Source: Streptomyces sp. CB00455 (GTDB lineage Bacteria > Actinomycetota > Actinomycetes > Streptomycetales > Streptomycetaceae). From it: 64,000 nucleotides of DNA. The notes beneath the pieces were generated by a model. That model did not search any database. It had not been told where the DNA came from and saw only the letters and a program-made list of their open reading frames with translations. The stretch covers positions 1,488,001-1,552,000 of the forward strand of contig NZ_LIVQ01000001.1 in assembly GCF_001905445.1 (NCBI RefSeq), read 5' to 3'. Shown piece by piece: positions 21,804 to 31,595 of this stretch (position 1 is the first letter of the stretch; each line of letters starts with the position of its first letter). A program made the position numbers and the translations under genes.

Positions 21804-23072
21804 GTGCACATCGCACCTCTCAGCCCACACGACCCCACCGAGCTGGGCGGCTACGAGCTGCTCGGTCGGATCGGGCACGGCGGGATGGGGCAGGTGTATC
21901 TGGGAGAGTCTCCGGGCGGCGAGCCTGCCGCAGTCAAGGTGATCAAGCCCTCTGTCGTGGACTCCGAGACACGGCAGCGCTTCGCCCAGGAAGTGGAGAT
22001 CCTCAAGACGATCTGGGGCGCCCGGATCGCAGCGCTCCTGGACGCCGACCCGGAAGCCGACCGACCGTGGCTGGCCACCGAGTACATCGAGGGACTCGAC
22101 CTGAGCCGGCACGTCGCGAGCCACGGCCCGCTCCCCTCCCTGCTCACGGCCTCGCTCGGGGCGACGCTTGCCGAGGCACTCGCGACCGTGCACAAGCAGG
22201 GTCTGCTGCATCGCGACCTCAAGCCCGCCAATGTGCTCCTCGGCCCCAACGGCCCGAAGATCATCGACTTCGGACTCGCGGTCTTCGCCGAGTCGAGCGT
22301 GTCCCTGACCGCGCCCAACACCGTCGTCGGCACCCCGTCCTGCATGCCGCCGGAGCAGGCGAACGGCGAGAAGCCGCTGACGCCGGCCGTCGACGTTTAC
22401 GCGCTCGGCGCCGTGCTGCTGTTCGCTGCCTCCGGCCACCTCCCCTACCAGGCGGCCAACATCCACGTCCTGTTCCACCAGGTCACCGACCCCACGAAAA
22501 CCCCCGACCTGTCGGGGGTGCCGGACGAGCTCGTGCCCCTGCTGACGGCGATGCTGGCACACCAGGCCCAGGACCGACCCGCCCTCGACGACGTGGTGCA
22601 GCAGTGCCGCGCCGTCATCGAGGCGCAGGGCTTCAAGGTCGCTCAGGCCCGTCGCCGGCTGACGAGTCACACGGCTGCGCCCACGCAGATACTGGACAGC
22701 CTGCTACCCCCGGCCACGGCGCCGACCGTCCCCGTCTCCCCCACCGGAGAGCCGGCGGCCGGGGCGACCGCGGAACCGCCCGCGTCGACCGGCACCGGCA
22801 CCGAAACGGCGCACGTACTGCCTCCTACCGGCCCCGACCGGACCCCCACACTCGTCGACCACCCCGAACCCCAGCCCGAGGCCGCCGGCGCATTGGGTCC
22901 GGCTCAGAACCCGCCCTCGGCGCCGACCGCCGACACGGGCCGGGCCCTCTCTTCCCTCCCGGCACCGGGCCCCCCGGCCAGGGCCCGTGGTGGACGCCCC
23001 CGCCACTCCCCCCAGGCCCGGATCACCGCCCAGCGGCTGCGCCAGGCCTATGCGGCATCCGCGACCTTCTGA
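21804..23072 (+). CDS. soluble serine/threonine protein kinase linked to the DrmD-like helicase
   Basis: A 422-aa Hanks-type kinase. The N-terminal catalytic domain (~10-270) has the Gly loop GRIGHGGMGQVY, the Lys in AAVKVIK, the catalytic loop HRDLKPANVLL, the DFG in IIDFGLAVF and the PPEQA motif. All key residues are present, so it should be active. The last ~140 residues are Pro/Ala/Thr-rich and end in a basic GGRPRHSP stretch resembling an AT-hook. No transmembrane helix or PASTA domain is seen, unlike PknB-type receptors. GTG 21804 is preferred over 21789 because GGAAAGG precedes it. The gene lies 66 bp before the SNF2 helicase. Confidence 0.9.
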   Translation: MHIAPLSPHDPTELGGYELLGRIGHGGMGQVYLGESPGGEPAAVKVIKPSVVDSETRQRFAQEVEILKTIWGARIAALLDADPEADRPWLATEYIEGLDLSRHVASHGPLPSLLTASLGATLAEALATVHKQGLLHRDLKPANVLLGPNGPKIIDFGLAVFAESSVSLTAPNTVVGTPSCMPPEQANGEKPLTPAVDVYALGAVLLFAASGHLPYQAANIHVLFHQVTDPTKTPDLSGVPDELVPLLTAMLAHQAQDRPALDDVVQQCRAVIEAQGFKVAQARRRLTSHTAAPTQILDSLLPPATAPTVPVSPTGEPAAGATAEPPASTGTGTETAHVLPPTGPDRTPTLVDHPEPQPEAAGALGPAQNPPSAPTADTGRALSSLPAPGPPARARGGRPRHSPQARITAQRLRQAYAASATF

Positions 23073-23138
23073 CGGGCGCGGACCCGCGATACTGGGGGAC
23101 CTGCCCCATCCGCCACGAAACGCCACAGGAGGCCACGG

Positions 23139-26099
23139 GTGACCGTCGTCCAGACCAGCTCCGAGCAGAACGGCAACGTGCCGGCCGAGGCAGGGCAGGA
23201 CCAGTTCCCGGCAGGCGCGCAGGTCCTCGTCCGCGACGAGGTGTGGCTGGTCAAGAGCTCCGTGCTGACCACGGAGGACGGCGCCCGCGTGGAAGTGGTC
23301 GGTGTGTCCGACTTCGTACGCGACCAGGAGGCCGTGTTCTTCACGCGTCTGGATACGATCGAGCTGATCGACCCCCGGGACACCCGGCTGATCGCGGACG
23401 ACTCCCCGAACTACCGGCGGTCCCGTCTGTTCCTGGAAGCCGTCCTGCGCCGGACGGCGCTGCCCCAGTCGGAACGCCGGCTGGCCCTCGCGGACTCCTT
23501 CCTGCTGGATCCGCTCCCCTACCAGCGTCGGCCTGCCGAGCTCGCGCTCTCGGGCGCCAATCTGCGCCCGCGCCTGCTCATCGCGGATGTGGTGGGCCTG
23601 GGCAAGACCCTGGAGATCGGCCTCACCCTCGCCGAGCTGATCCGCCGCGGCCGCGGGGAGCGGATCCTCGTCGTCACCCCGCAGCACGTGCTGGAGCAGT
23701 TCCAGCACGAGCTGTGGACGAGGTTCGCGATTCCGCTGGTGCGGCTGGACTCGGTAGGCATCGAGCGGATCCAGCGGGAGATCCCGGCCGGCCGCAATCC
23801 GTTCACCTTCTTCAAGCGCGTGATCGTCTCCATCGACACCCTCAAGAACACCGATCAGTACCGGCACCACTTGGAGCAGATCCGCTGGGACGCGGTCGTC
23901 ATCGACGAGTCACACAACCTGATCAACCGCGGCTCGCTCCGCAACCAGCTGGCCCAGACCCTGGCCCCTCGCACCGACGCCCTGATCCTCGCCTCGGCCA
24001 CCCCGCACAACGGCGACGCGAAGTCCTTCGCCGAGCTCATCGGCCTCCTGGACCCCGCGGCGATCCGCGATCCGGAGAACTACCGGGCCGAGGACATCGA
24101 GCACCTCTTCATCCGCCGTACGAAGGTCAGCACCGAGGTCCGCGAGCAGATGAAGGGGCAGTGGGCGGACCGCGGCCCGTCCGAGGCGGTGCACTGCCCG
24201 GCCACCCCCGCCGAGGAGAAGATCTTCCAGGAGCTGGCGGCGGTCTGGCTGCCGAACGACGGCGGCACTTCCGTGAGCTCGGTACCGCTCTTCCCGTACA
24301 CGCTCCTGAAGTCGTTCCTTTCCTCCCACGCGGCGTTCAAGGCCACCGTCACCGCCCGCATCAAGACCCTGGAGAAGAAGGACGACCCCCGGGGCACGGC
24401 GGCGGAGCTGTCCGCCCTGCACCGCCTGGTGGAGCTGTCCGCGGACATGACCGAGGCGGATTCGGCGAAGTTCGGGGCGCTGGTGCAACAGTTGAAGGCC
24501 ATCGGTGTCGGCCCCTCCTCCGATACCCGCGTCGTCGTCTTCTCCGAGCGCGTCCAGACCCTGGAATGGCTCGCCACCGTCCTGCCCGCCGCCCTCGGAT
24601 TCCGGGGCCGTACCGCGCAGGGCTGCACCCAAGTCATGCACGGCGGCCTCTCCGACGAACAGCAGATGGACGTCGTGGAGAAGTTCGGACTCGCCGGCGC
24701 TCCGGTGCGCATCCTTCTGACCGGCGATGTGGCCTCCGAGGGCGTCAACCTGCACCGCCAGTGCCACCAGCTCGTCCACTACGACGTTCCGTGGTCGCTG
24801 ATCCGCATCGAGCAGCGCAACGGCCGCATCGACCGTTACGGGCAGGCACACCAGCCGCAGTTCCGCGCCCTGATCCTGACCAGCGAGGTCGAGGGCGCCA
24901 AGGACGACACCCTCGTCTCCGAACGCCTGCTGGAGCGCGAGGACCAGGCGTACCGCGCGCTCGGCACCGCCGAGGCCGTCAGCGGGCTCTACCGGGCGGA
25001 GGCCGAGGAGAAGTCCCTGATCCAGGACCTGCTGCGCGGCAAGACCGTGGACGAGTCCCTGGACGCCCGGCCGTCCGGAGCCGACACGGATGCGGCCGTG
25101 ATGGACGACTTCCTCGCGGACTTCTTCGGCTCGGTCGGCGAACACCCGGCGGAAGCCGCAGACGATGCCGCTGAGGACTCCTCGGTTGCTCCCGCACCGG
25201 AAGCGCCGGCAAGCGGCACGGACGTGAGCGGCGCCGTGCTCCCCCGCCTCTTCGACTCCACCGCCCACTTCCTCGACGAGGCGTGGCGCGAGGTGTATCC
25301 CGACGCCCGCGACCGGCTCGACCTCGACCGTGACGACCAGTCGGGGCTGCTGTCGTTCAAGCCGCCCGCCGACCTTCTCCACCGGCTCAAGGCCCTGCCC
25401 GTGGACTATTTGCGGGAGCAGGGACTGCGCGAGCGGCTGCTCGTCACGTTCAACCGGCGGCTTGCCCAGCATTCGCTTCAGCGTGCCCGCGAGGCGGACT
25501 CCACGTCGAGCTGGCCGGAGATCTCGCTGCTGACCGATCTGCACCCGGTGGTCGAGTGGCTCACCGACAAGGTGCTGGTCCGGCTCGGCCGCCAGGAAGC
25601 CCCGATGATCACCGCCGGCGTCTCGGAGCCCACGTTCCTCGTGCAGGGCGTGTACTCGAACAGCCTGGGCAGGCCTACCGTCGTGAAGTGGATGGGGGTG
25701 ACGCGGAGCGGGAGCGTGAACGCGGACATGGTCTCGCTGCTGCGCAGCTCAGGTGTGGGCCCCACGATGGCGAACAAGCTCCGCTACCGCGACCCCGCAC
25801 CTCTGAAGGCCGCCATCCCCGATGTGCTGACCGCGGCCGAATCCTTCATGGAGGAGCACCGCGACGCCTGGGACCGGCCGCTGCGTGAGTCCATCGCGCT
25901 GCACAAGGAGCGGCTCGGCGAATGGGAGCAGCCCACTCTCGCCGGCGAGCACACCAAGAAGCGGCTCACCGACCTCGCCGACGACCTGCTGACCACCGGA
26001 CAGCGCCCCATGCTGCGCGTCCTCGCGGTCCTGCTTCCCGACCCCGACGCCCCACCCGCCGCGCCCGCGCCCCAGTCCGCCGCGCCCGCCGCACTGTGA
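23139..26099 (+). CDS. SNF2-family helicase, DrmD-like (DISARM-type)
   Basis: A 986-aa SF2 SNF2/RapA-like helicase. Motif I is IADVVGLGKTLE (~149-160), motif II VIDESHN (~253), motif III SATPHNGD, and motif VI RIEQRNGRIDRYGQ (~555). The C-terminal third is family-specific. Together with the adenine methylase 13 bp downstream it matches the drmD-drmMI pair of class 1 DISARM. The start is GTG with a strong AGGAGG ribosome binding site. DISARM genes drmA, drmB and drmC do not follow, so this is DISARM-like only. Confidence 0.85.
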   Translation: MTVVQTSSEQNGNVPAEAGQDQFPAGAQVLVRDEVWLVKSSVLTTEDGARVEVVGVSDFVRDQEAVFFTRLDTIELIDPRDTRLIADDSPNYRRSRLFLEAVLRRTALPQSERRLALADSFLLDPLPYQRRPAELALSGANLRPRLLIADVVGLGKTLEIGLTLAELIRRGRGERILVVTPQHVLEQFQHELWTRFAIPLVRLDSVGIERIQREIPAGRNPFTFFKRVIVSIDTLKNTDQYRHHLEQIRWDAVVIDESHNLINRGSLRNQLAQTLAPRTDALILASATPHNGDAKSFAELIGLLDPAAIRDPENYRAEDIEHLFIRRTKVSTEVREQMKGQWADRGPSEAVHCPATPAEEKIFQELAAVWLPNDGGTSVSSVPLFPYTLLKSFLSSHAAFKATVTARIKTLEKKDDPRGTAAELSALHRLVELSADMTEADSAKFGALVQQLKAIGVGPSSDTRVVVFSERVQTLEWLATVLPAALGFRGRTAQGCTQVMHGGLSDEQQMDVVEKFGLAGAPVRILLTGDVASEGVNLHRQCHQLVHYDVPWSLIRIEQRNGRIDRYGQAHQPQFRALILTSEVEGAKDDTLVSERLLEREDQAYRALGTAEAVSGLYRAEAEEKSLIQDLLRGKTVDESLDARPSGADTDAAVMDDFLADFFGSVGEHPAEAADDAAEDSSVAPAPEAPASGTDVSGAVLPRLFDSTAHFLDEAWREVYPDARDRLDLDRDDQSGLLSFKPPADLLHRLKALPVDYLREQGLRERLLVTFNRRLAQHSLQRAREADSTSSWPEISLLTDLHPVVEWLTDKVLVRLGRQEAPMITAGVSEPTFLVQGVYSNSLGRPTVVKWMGVTRSGSVNADMVSLLRSSGVGPTMANKLRYRDPAPLKAAIPDVLTAAESFMEEHRDAWDRPLRESIALHKERLGEWEQPTLAGEHTKKRLTDLADDLLTTGQRPMLRVLAVLLPDPDAPPAAPAPQSAAPAAL

Positions 26100-26112
26100 G
26101 AAGAGCCCTGTC

Positions 26113-29100
26113 ATGACGTACGACTCCCTCGTCAACCGCGGCGACTACTTCTCCGCCCACTACCTCGCCGAGGTACTGCCCAAGGACCTCAAGGCGGGCC
26201 TGCTCCAGAGGTGGAAGGAGCGGGAGGAGGCCGCAAAGCCGCCGGCGGACGCGGCACAGGAAACGGCCCCTGACGAACTGGGCGCGGTGCGGGAGCCGAA
26301 GAGCGTCGCGCTCCCCGTCACTCCGCGCGCGGGACTGCGCGCGCTGCGCCGCGACTACTTCCGGGCGCGGTCCTTCTTCGCCCTCCCCGAGGACTCCGAC
26401 GGCAACACCGCCGCGCCCGACACCGAGGACGACTCGGTGACGTACGCCGCCCCCGCCTGGCGGGAGCGGGTGCTGGCCCTGAATTCCGACGTGCTCCGCT
26501 CCCTCGGCTACGACGCCAAGCCGCGCACCATCACGGTGGAACGGGCCCGCCAGACCTACGAGATCCCGGTCGCGCACGCCGAGAAGGGCCTGGTCGCGGT
26601 GAACTGCGGCTGGGCGGCCGAGCCCGACGCGGCCCTGGACCCCGAAGGCCCGGGCCGGCTCCTGGATCCGGTGACCCTCGACGGCTCGAACACCCTGGCC
26701 ACCGGTTCGAAGCTGGCCTCCTTCCTGTTCGCCTGCGAGGACGCGCCGCGCTACGTCCTGCTGCTCGTCGGCGGAGTCATCGTCCTGGCCGACCGCGCCG
26801 TCTGGGGCGAGGGCCGCTACCTGGCGGTCTCCCTCGACACGGCACTGCAGCGCAACGACACCCGCGCAGGCGGCGAACTCGACACGATCGCCGCCCTGTT
26901 CGGCGCGGACTCGCTGCGCACGCCGGAGGAGGGCGGCGAGAACCCCCTCGCCGAGCTCGTCGGCAAGTCCACCAAGCACGCGGTGGGCGTCTCCAGCGAA
27001 CTCCGCGACGGCCTGCGCACGAGCGTCGAACTGATCGCCAACGAGGTACTGGAGCGCCTGCGCGAGCAGGGCGTACGCCCGGAGGACATCGGCGAACTCC
27101 CCGAGCTCGGCAAGCAGCTGACCCGCGAGTCGCTGCGCTACCTGTACCGCATCCTGTTCCTGCTGTACGCGGAGGCCCGCCCGGAGCTGGGCATCCTGCC
27201 GTCCGACTATCCCGAGTACCAAATGGGCTACGGCCTCGGGCGGCTCGGTGAACTCGTGGCCGAGCGGGACCTCATCGATGAGAAGTCCCGCAAGGGTTTC
27301 TACCTGTACGAGTCCCTGGACCTGCTGTTCCGCAAGGTCCAGGATGGCTACCGGCCGCGTCGCACTCACGGGGCGGCGGCCGAGGCCGAGGCCGTCGAGG
27401 CGAAGACCAGCGAGGACCTGGGGCTGCGCTTCGAGCCCCTGCACTCCAAGCTCTTCGAGCGCGGCTCGATCCAGCTGATCGGCGCGGACACCGTCCCCGA
27501 CCCGCGGCACGACGCGGACGAGGCCCTCGCCCGGGGCGAGTCCGTCCGCTACCTCGACACCCGGCTGCGCAACGCCACGCTGTACGAGGTCCTGCACAAG
27601 CTCATGCTCACCAAGGGCAAGAAGGGCGAGCGGGGCGGCTTCATCTCGTATGCCCAGCTGGGCATCAACCAGCTGGGCGCGGTGTACGAGGGCCTGATGT
27701 CGTACAGCGGATTCATCGCGGGCGAGGAGCTGTACGAGGTCGCCAAGGGCGGTGACCCCAAGGACGGCTCCTGGCTGGTGCCGAAGTCGAAGACCGAGGA
27801 GTACCCGGACTCGGTCTTCGTCAAGCGGCAGCACAAGGACACCGGTGAGGAACTGCGGGTGCGGTACGCCCCGGGTTCCTTCGTGTACCGCCTCTCGGGC
27901 CGCGACCGGCAGACCTCGGCGTCCTACTACACCCCGGAATCGCTGACGAAGGTCACCGTCCAACTGGCGCTCCAGCACCGCCTGGACCAGGACGGCACGA
28001 CCACCGAGGCACGGGAGCTCCTGGACTGGAAGATCTGCGAGCCGGCCCTCGGCTCGGGCGCGTTCCTGAACGAGGCGATCAACCAGGTCGCGGCCGAGTA
28101 CCTGCGCCGCAGGCAGCAGGAACTCGGCCAGGCCATCGACACGGAGCAGTACGCGGTCGAACTCCAGAAGGCCAAGGCGTACATCGCCCTGCACAACTCG
28201 TACGGCGTGGACCTCAACGAGACGGCGGTCGAGCTGGCCGAGGTCTCCCTGTGGCTCAACACCATGCACCCGGGCATGGAGGCCCCCTGGTTCGGCCTCC
28301 ACCTGCGCCGCGGCAACTCGCTCATCGGCGGCCGGCGTGAGGTGTACCCGGCCGAGCGGCTGAAGAGGGGCGGCTGGCTGGGCACGACCCCGGAGCGCTA
28401 CCCGCTGGCGGACGCGCAGGCAGGCATCCCGCTGCCGGAGGGCGCGGTGCACCACTTCCTGCTGCCGGCGAAGGAATGGGGCGCGGTCGCCGCCGAGAAG
28501 GAGGCGAAGGCACTCGCGCCGGAGGCGACAAAGGCGCTGGCCGCCTGGCGCAAGGCGATCACGAAGTCCCCGAACCCGAAGCAGACTGCCCGCCTCCAGG
28601 GCCTGGCCCGGCGGGCTGAGTACCTCTGGGATCTGGTCGTGCAGCGGCTGACGATCTCCGAGCGGGAGATCTCGCGCCGCATCGACGTGTGGGAGGCGGA
28701 GGACCATTGGCTGCGCTCCCCGAAGGAAGCGGTCCCGAGGGAGAAGGTCCTGGCGGACCTGCTGGCGGTGGACACCCCGTACTGGCGGCTGAAGCAGGTC
28801 ATGGACGCGTGGTGCGCGCTGTGGTTCTGGCCGGTTCAGGAGGTGGGGCTCCTTGACGGGTCGGACGGACGTTATGCGCATGTGGAGGACGCCGCCAAGT
28901 CGAGTCCCGAGACCACCGACGCCACTGAAGTGATTCGTACTTACGAGGAGATCGACCTCCTCGGCAACGTTACGGTCAAGGAGATCAAGCGCGCCGACAT
29001 CGACAAACGCAGGAAGGGCGCCCGCAAGGGTGAGCAAGCGTTCGCAGAGCAGCGTCGCAACGTGATCCCTCTCGCGGACCTCGGCGACTGGCTGGACTTC

Positions 29101-31245
29101 GCGGAGGCGCTGCTCGGCACGCACGAGGTGCCGGCGGAGTCGCTGATCGCGTCGTTCGACTCACTCGACGCGCTGGAGCGGTACGAAGACGAGCTGCCCG
29201 ACTGGATGGGCATGGACCGCTCGTACTGGCTGGAAAGCCGATTCCCGTGGGTTGCAGTCGCGAGCGATGTGGCGGAGCAGCACGGCTTCTTCCATTGGGA
29301 GCTGGAGTTCGCCCAGGTGTTCGGGGGGTTGGGCGGATTTGATCTGCAGGTGGGGAATCCGCCGTGGGTGCGGCCTCGCTGGCAGGAGGATCTGGTTCTG
29401 GCCGAGCTGGAGCCCTGGTTCGTTCTTGCAGAGAAGCCCGGCGCGGCGGAGTGGAAGCTCCGAAAAGAGGAGGTTCTAGCCGCAGAGGTGCACGGGCAAG
29501 GCTTCCTACTTGGGGAACTAGCCGCCCATGCAGGAGCTGTTGATGTGCTTGCAAGCGCGGCAATGTATCCCCTTCTCGTGGGCACGCAGGGGGATCTCTA
29601 TCGGGCGTTCATGACGCAGGTGTGGCGACACACTACGCCTCATGGCAGTGCCGGAATGATTCACCCAGATACGCACTTCGGTGGCGTGAAGGAAGGCAGG
29701 ATTCGCGCCGCGGCCTATGCACACCTACGGGTACATGCACACTTCGTAAACGTGGCCAACTGGGCATTCGAAGATCTCAGCCGAAACACAGAGTTCGGAA
29801 TTCATGTATACGGAACCCCACAGGAACCCAACTTCATACACCTCAGCGAGCTACGCGGCGCCGAAGTCTTGCCTGACTCGATGACACATGATGGGCGTGG
29901 CGAGGCTCCCGGCATCAGGCATGGCGGTTCGTGGGATATTCGGCCACATCGCGAGCGCGTAGTGCACGTAAATAGTGTCTTGCTTGCCAGCTGGCGGGAC
30001 CTAACTGGCTCAACAGGCGGCGCATCGGAGACGCCCCTACTTTATCCTGTCCTAAGGAGCGAACAGGGCGCTATCGAAGCGCTCGCGGAGTACAAAATCC
30101 GCCTAGGCGACTTCCATCCATCCATTACGCGCGGCTACGACGAGGCAAACGCCAAAAAGGATGGTTTGATCCGCTGGGGAAATCGAGCCATCTCAAATCT
30201 TTCAGATGCCATCCTGCAAGGGCCTCACTTCGCCGCAGCGCTGCCCTTCTCGAAGCAGCCGCGGATCCCGTGCCTGGGCAACCAGTATTGGGATGCCCTC
30301 GTACCGACAGGCTTGCCCAGTCTATTTACCCCTGTGACCAACTATGTTCGGGCCACTGATCAAGCCGGGTATCTAGCGGCGCAGGACACCTGGCACGGGG
30401 TGTCGTCCACCTCCTACTTCCGCTTGGCCTGGCGCAAGATGGTCCCCTTCAATACAAGCCGCAGCCTGCACGCCGCCATCATTCCACCTGGTCCCGCTCA
30501 CATCGATAGCGTGTTTTCTATGGCGCTATCAAATAATCACCTGACAGCTTTGAACGCAGGTTTTTGGGCGTCACTCCCCCTGGACTATCTGCTCCGCACT
30601 ACTGGCAGGGCAAATCTGCATGCATCTGAGGCTCTCAAGATGCCTGCCCCAGATCCTGAGCACCCCCTCGCTCCTGCCCTCCTTGTCCGTACTCTGCGTC
30701 TCAATGCTCTCACCACCCACTTCGCCCCCCTCTGGGAGGAGCTGTTCGACCCCCGCTGGGCGGGCTACGAAGACTGGGCAAACGTCGACTGGCCAAGTCT
30801 GAAGTCCCTTACTGCGGGCCTGAAGCCGACCTGGGAGTACACGACCCCGCTCCGCACTGAGCACGAGCGCCGTGCCGCCCTCGTCGAGCTCGACACCCTC
30901 GTCGCCGTATGGCTCGGCATGACCGCGGACCAGCTCGTCGCGGTCTTCAAGTCCCGCTACCCACAGCTGTACGACTACGAGGCGGCGACCTACTTCGACG
31001 CTGACGGCCGCAAGATCGCCGCGAACTTCAACACATACGGCCACGGCCAGACCAAGCAGGACTGGCTCGACTTCGAAGCCCACCTCAACGACCCGGACAA
31101 CACCCCGGTCCCAGCCGGCTACACCGCTCCCTTCTATAAAGCCGACCGCGAGGCCGAGATGCGCGCAGCGCATGCGCACTTCCAAGCACGGCTGGATGCA
31201 GAGATCGCTGCCGGCCGGTGGGCACCTCCGCCTGCGAAACGCTAG
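26113..31245 (+). CDS. Eco57I-like DNA adenine N6-methylase, DrmMI-like, very large
   Basis: A 1710-aa class I methyltransferase of the Eco57I/PglX/DrmMI group. The SAM-binding motif is CEPALGSGAFLNEA (~641) and the catalytic NPPW is near residue 1083. The ~430 residues between the motifs, and the N-terminal ~600, are family-specific. No nuclease motif is obvious, so it probably marks self DNA for the module. The C-terminal target-recognition region (about 29450-30650) has clearly lower GC and more A/T-ending codons than the flanks, suggesting recombinational exchange of specificity. It is coupled to the helicase by a 13-bp gap. Confidence 0.85.
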   Translation: MTYDSLVNRGDYFSAHYLAEVLPKDLKAGLLQRWKEREEAAKPPADAAQETAPDELGAVREPKSVALPVTPRAGLRALRRDYFRARSFFALPEDSDGNTAAPDTEDDSVTYAAPAWRERVLALNSDVLRSLGYDAKPRTITVERARQTYEIPVAHAEKGLVAVNCGWAAEPDAALDPEGPGRLLDPVTLDGSNTLATGSKLASFLFACEDAPRYVLLLVGGVIVLADRAVWGEGRYLAVSLDTALQRNDTRAGGELDTIAALFGADSLRTPEEGGENPLAELVGKSTKHAVGVSSELRDGLRTSVELIANEVLERLREQGVRPEDIGELPELGKQLTRESLRYLYRILFLLYAEARPELGILPSDYPEYQMGYGLGRLGELVAERDLIDEKSRKGFYLYESLDLLFRKVQDGYRPRRTHGAAAEAEAVEAKTSEDLGLRFEPLHSKLFERGSIQLIGADTVPDPRHDADEALARGESVRYLDTRLRNATLYEVLHKLMLTKGKKGERGGFISYAQLGINQLGAVYEGLMSYSGFIAGEELYEVAKGGDPKDGSWLVPKSKTEEYPDSVFVKRQHKDTGEELRVRYAPGSFVYRLSGRDRQTSASYYTPESLTKVTVQLALQHRLDQDGTTTEARELLDWKICEPALGSGAFLNEAINQVAAEYLRRRQQELGQAIDTEQYAVELQKAKAYIALHNSYGVDLNETAVELAEVSLWLNTMHPGMEAPWFGLHLRRGNSLIGGRREVYPAERLKRGGWLGTTPERYPLADAQAGIPLPEGAVHHFLLPAKEWGAVAAEKEAKALAPEATKALAAWRKAITKSPNPKQTARLQGLARRAEYLWDLVVQRLTISEREISRRIDVWEAEDHWLRSPKEAVPREKVLADLLAVDTPYWRLKQVMDAWCALWFWPVQEVGLLDGSDGRYAHVEDAAKSSPETTDATEVIRTYEEIDLLGNVTVKEIKRADIDKRRKGARKGEQAFAEQRRNVIPLADLGDWLDFAEALLGTHEVPAESLIASFDSLDALERYEDELPDWMGMDRSYWLESRFPWVAVASDVAEQHGFFHWELEFAQVFGGLGGFDLQVGNPPWVRPRWQEDLVLAELEPWFVLAEKPGAAEWKLRKEEVLAAEVHGQGFLLGELAAHAGAVDVLASAAMYPLLVGTQGDLYRAFMTQVWRHTTPHGSAGMIHPDTHFGGVKEGRIRAAAYAHLRVHAHFVNVANWAFEDLSRNTEFGIHVYGTPQEPNFIHLSELRGAEVLPDSMTHDGRGEAPGIRHGGSWDIRPHRERVVHVNSVLLASWRDLTGSTGGASETPLLYPVLRSEQGAIEALAEYKIRLGDFHPSITRGYDEANAKKDGLIRWGNRAISNLSDAILQGPHFAAALPFSKQPRIPCLGNQYWDALVPTGLPSLFTPVTNYVRATDQAGYLAAQDTWHGVSSTSYFRLAWRKMVPFNTSRSLHAAIIPPGPAHIDSVFSMALSNNHLTALNAGFWASLPLDYLLRTTGRANLHASEALKMPAPDPEHPLAPALLVRTLRLNALTTHFAPLWEELFDPRWAGYEDWANVDWPSLKSLTAGLKPTWEYTTPLRTEHERRAALVELDTLVAVWLGMTADQLVAVFKSRYPQLYDYEAATYFDADGRKIAANFNTYGHGQTKQDWLDFEAHLNDPDNTPVPAGYTAPFYKADREAEMRAAHAHFQARLDAEIAAGRWAPPPAKR

Positions 31246-31284
31246 AGGCATGGGCCGGGAGCGAGAGCTGGCGTAGCTCGCAGA

Positions 31285-31332
31285 GCAGAGGGGCTGCCTC
31301 GGACACCGAAGTGTCCGAGGCAGCCCCTCTGC
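31285..31332. terminator. strong bidirectional hairpin terminator
   Basis: A 22-bp perfect stem (31285-31306 with 31311-31332) closed by a CGAA loop. It lies between the convergent methylase and DUF397 genes, where a two-way terminator is expected. No U-tract is present. Confidence 0.85.
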
Positions 31333-31346
31333 CCCTTGGGTGCGTC

Positions 31347-31595
31347 CTACCGAGTCGCGAAACCAACGAACGCGGTCCACGCGAACGCGCCGACCATGAG
31401 TGCCGGACGGGTCGTGTCTTTGGAGTCACGCACATGGATGGCGTGGGGAAGAGCACCGCCGCCGTCCCCAGCGCTGTGGCTTGACTTCCGCAACGCCACG
31501 GCGATCTCGACGCACTCACCACCCTCACCGCTGCTGTAGCTGCTCTTGCACCAAGCAAGTTCGCCACCCTGCTGTGCAGTCTGGTCGGTGTTCAT
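31347..31595 (-). CDS. DUF397 domain protein (whiJ-like cassette 2), internally repeated
   Basis: An 82-aa DUF397 protein. It carries the family N-terminal motif twice: WCKSSYSSGEGGECVEIAVA, then LRKSSHSAGDGGGALPHAI, followed by VRDSKD and a Trp near the C-terminus. The repeat suggests an internal duplication or fusion of two DUF397 starts. It overlaps the end of the XRE/DUF5753 gene by four bases (ATGA). Confidence 0.88.
   Translation of the reverse strand: MNTDQTAQQGGELAWCKSSYSSGEGGECVEIAVALRKSSHSAGDGGGALPHAIHVRDSKDTTRPALMVGAFAWTAFVGFATR

Noticed and set aside
25966..29124. 1052-codon open frame on the minus strand opposite the helicase and methylase
   Set aside because: It lies antisense to two genes with clear motifs and its protein is Arg/Val/Gly-rich without any recognisable domain. 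Long antisense frames are a side effect of GC-rich third positions.
23139..31245. Complete class 1 DISARM system
   Set aside because: drmD and drmMI equivalents are present, but no separate drmA helicase, drmB or PLD-type drmC gene lies nearby. The only DUF1998 protein is a DruE-type giant ~9 kb away.
21804..31245. Pgl/BREX type 2 locus
   Set aside because: A kinase and a PglX-like methylase are present, but there is no PglZ phosphatase, PglY or BrxD-like ATPase. The kinase is short and lacks the PglW layout.
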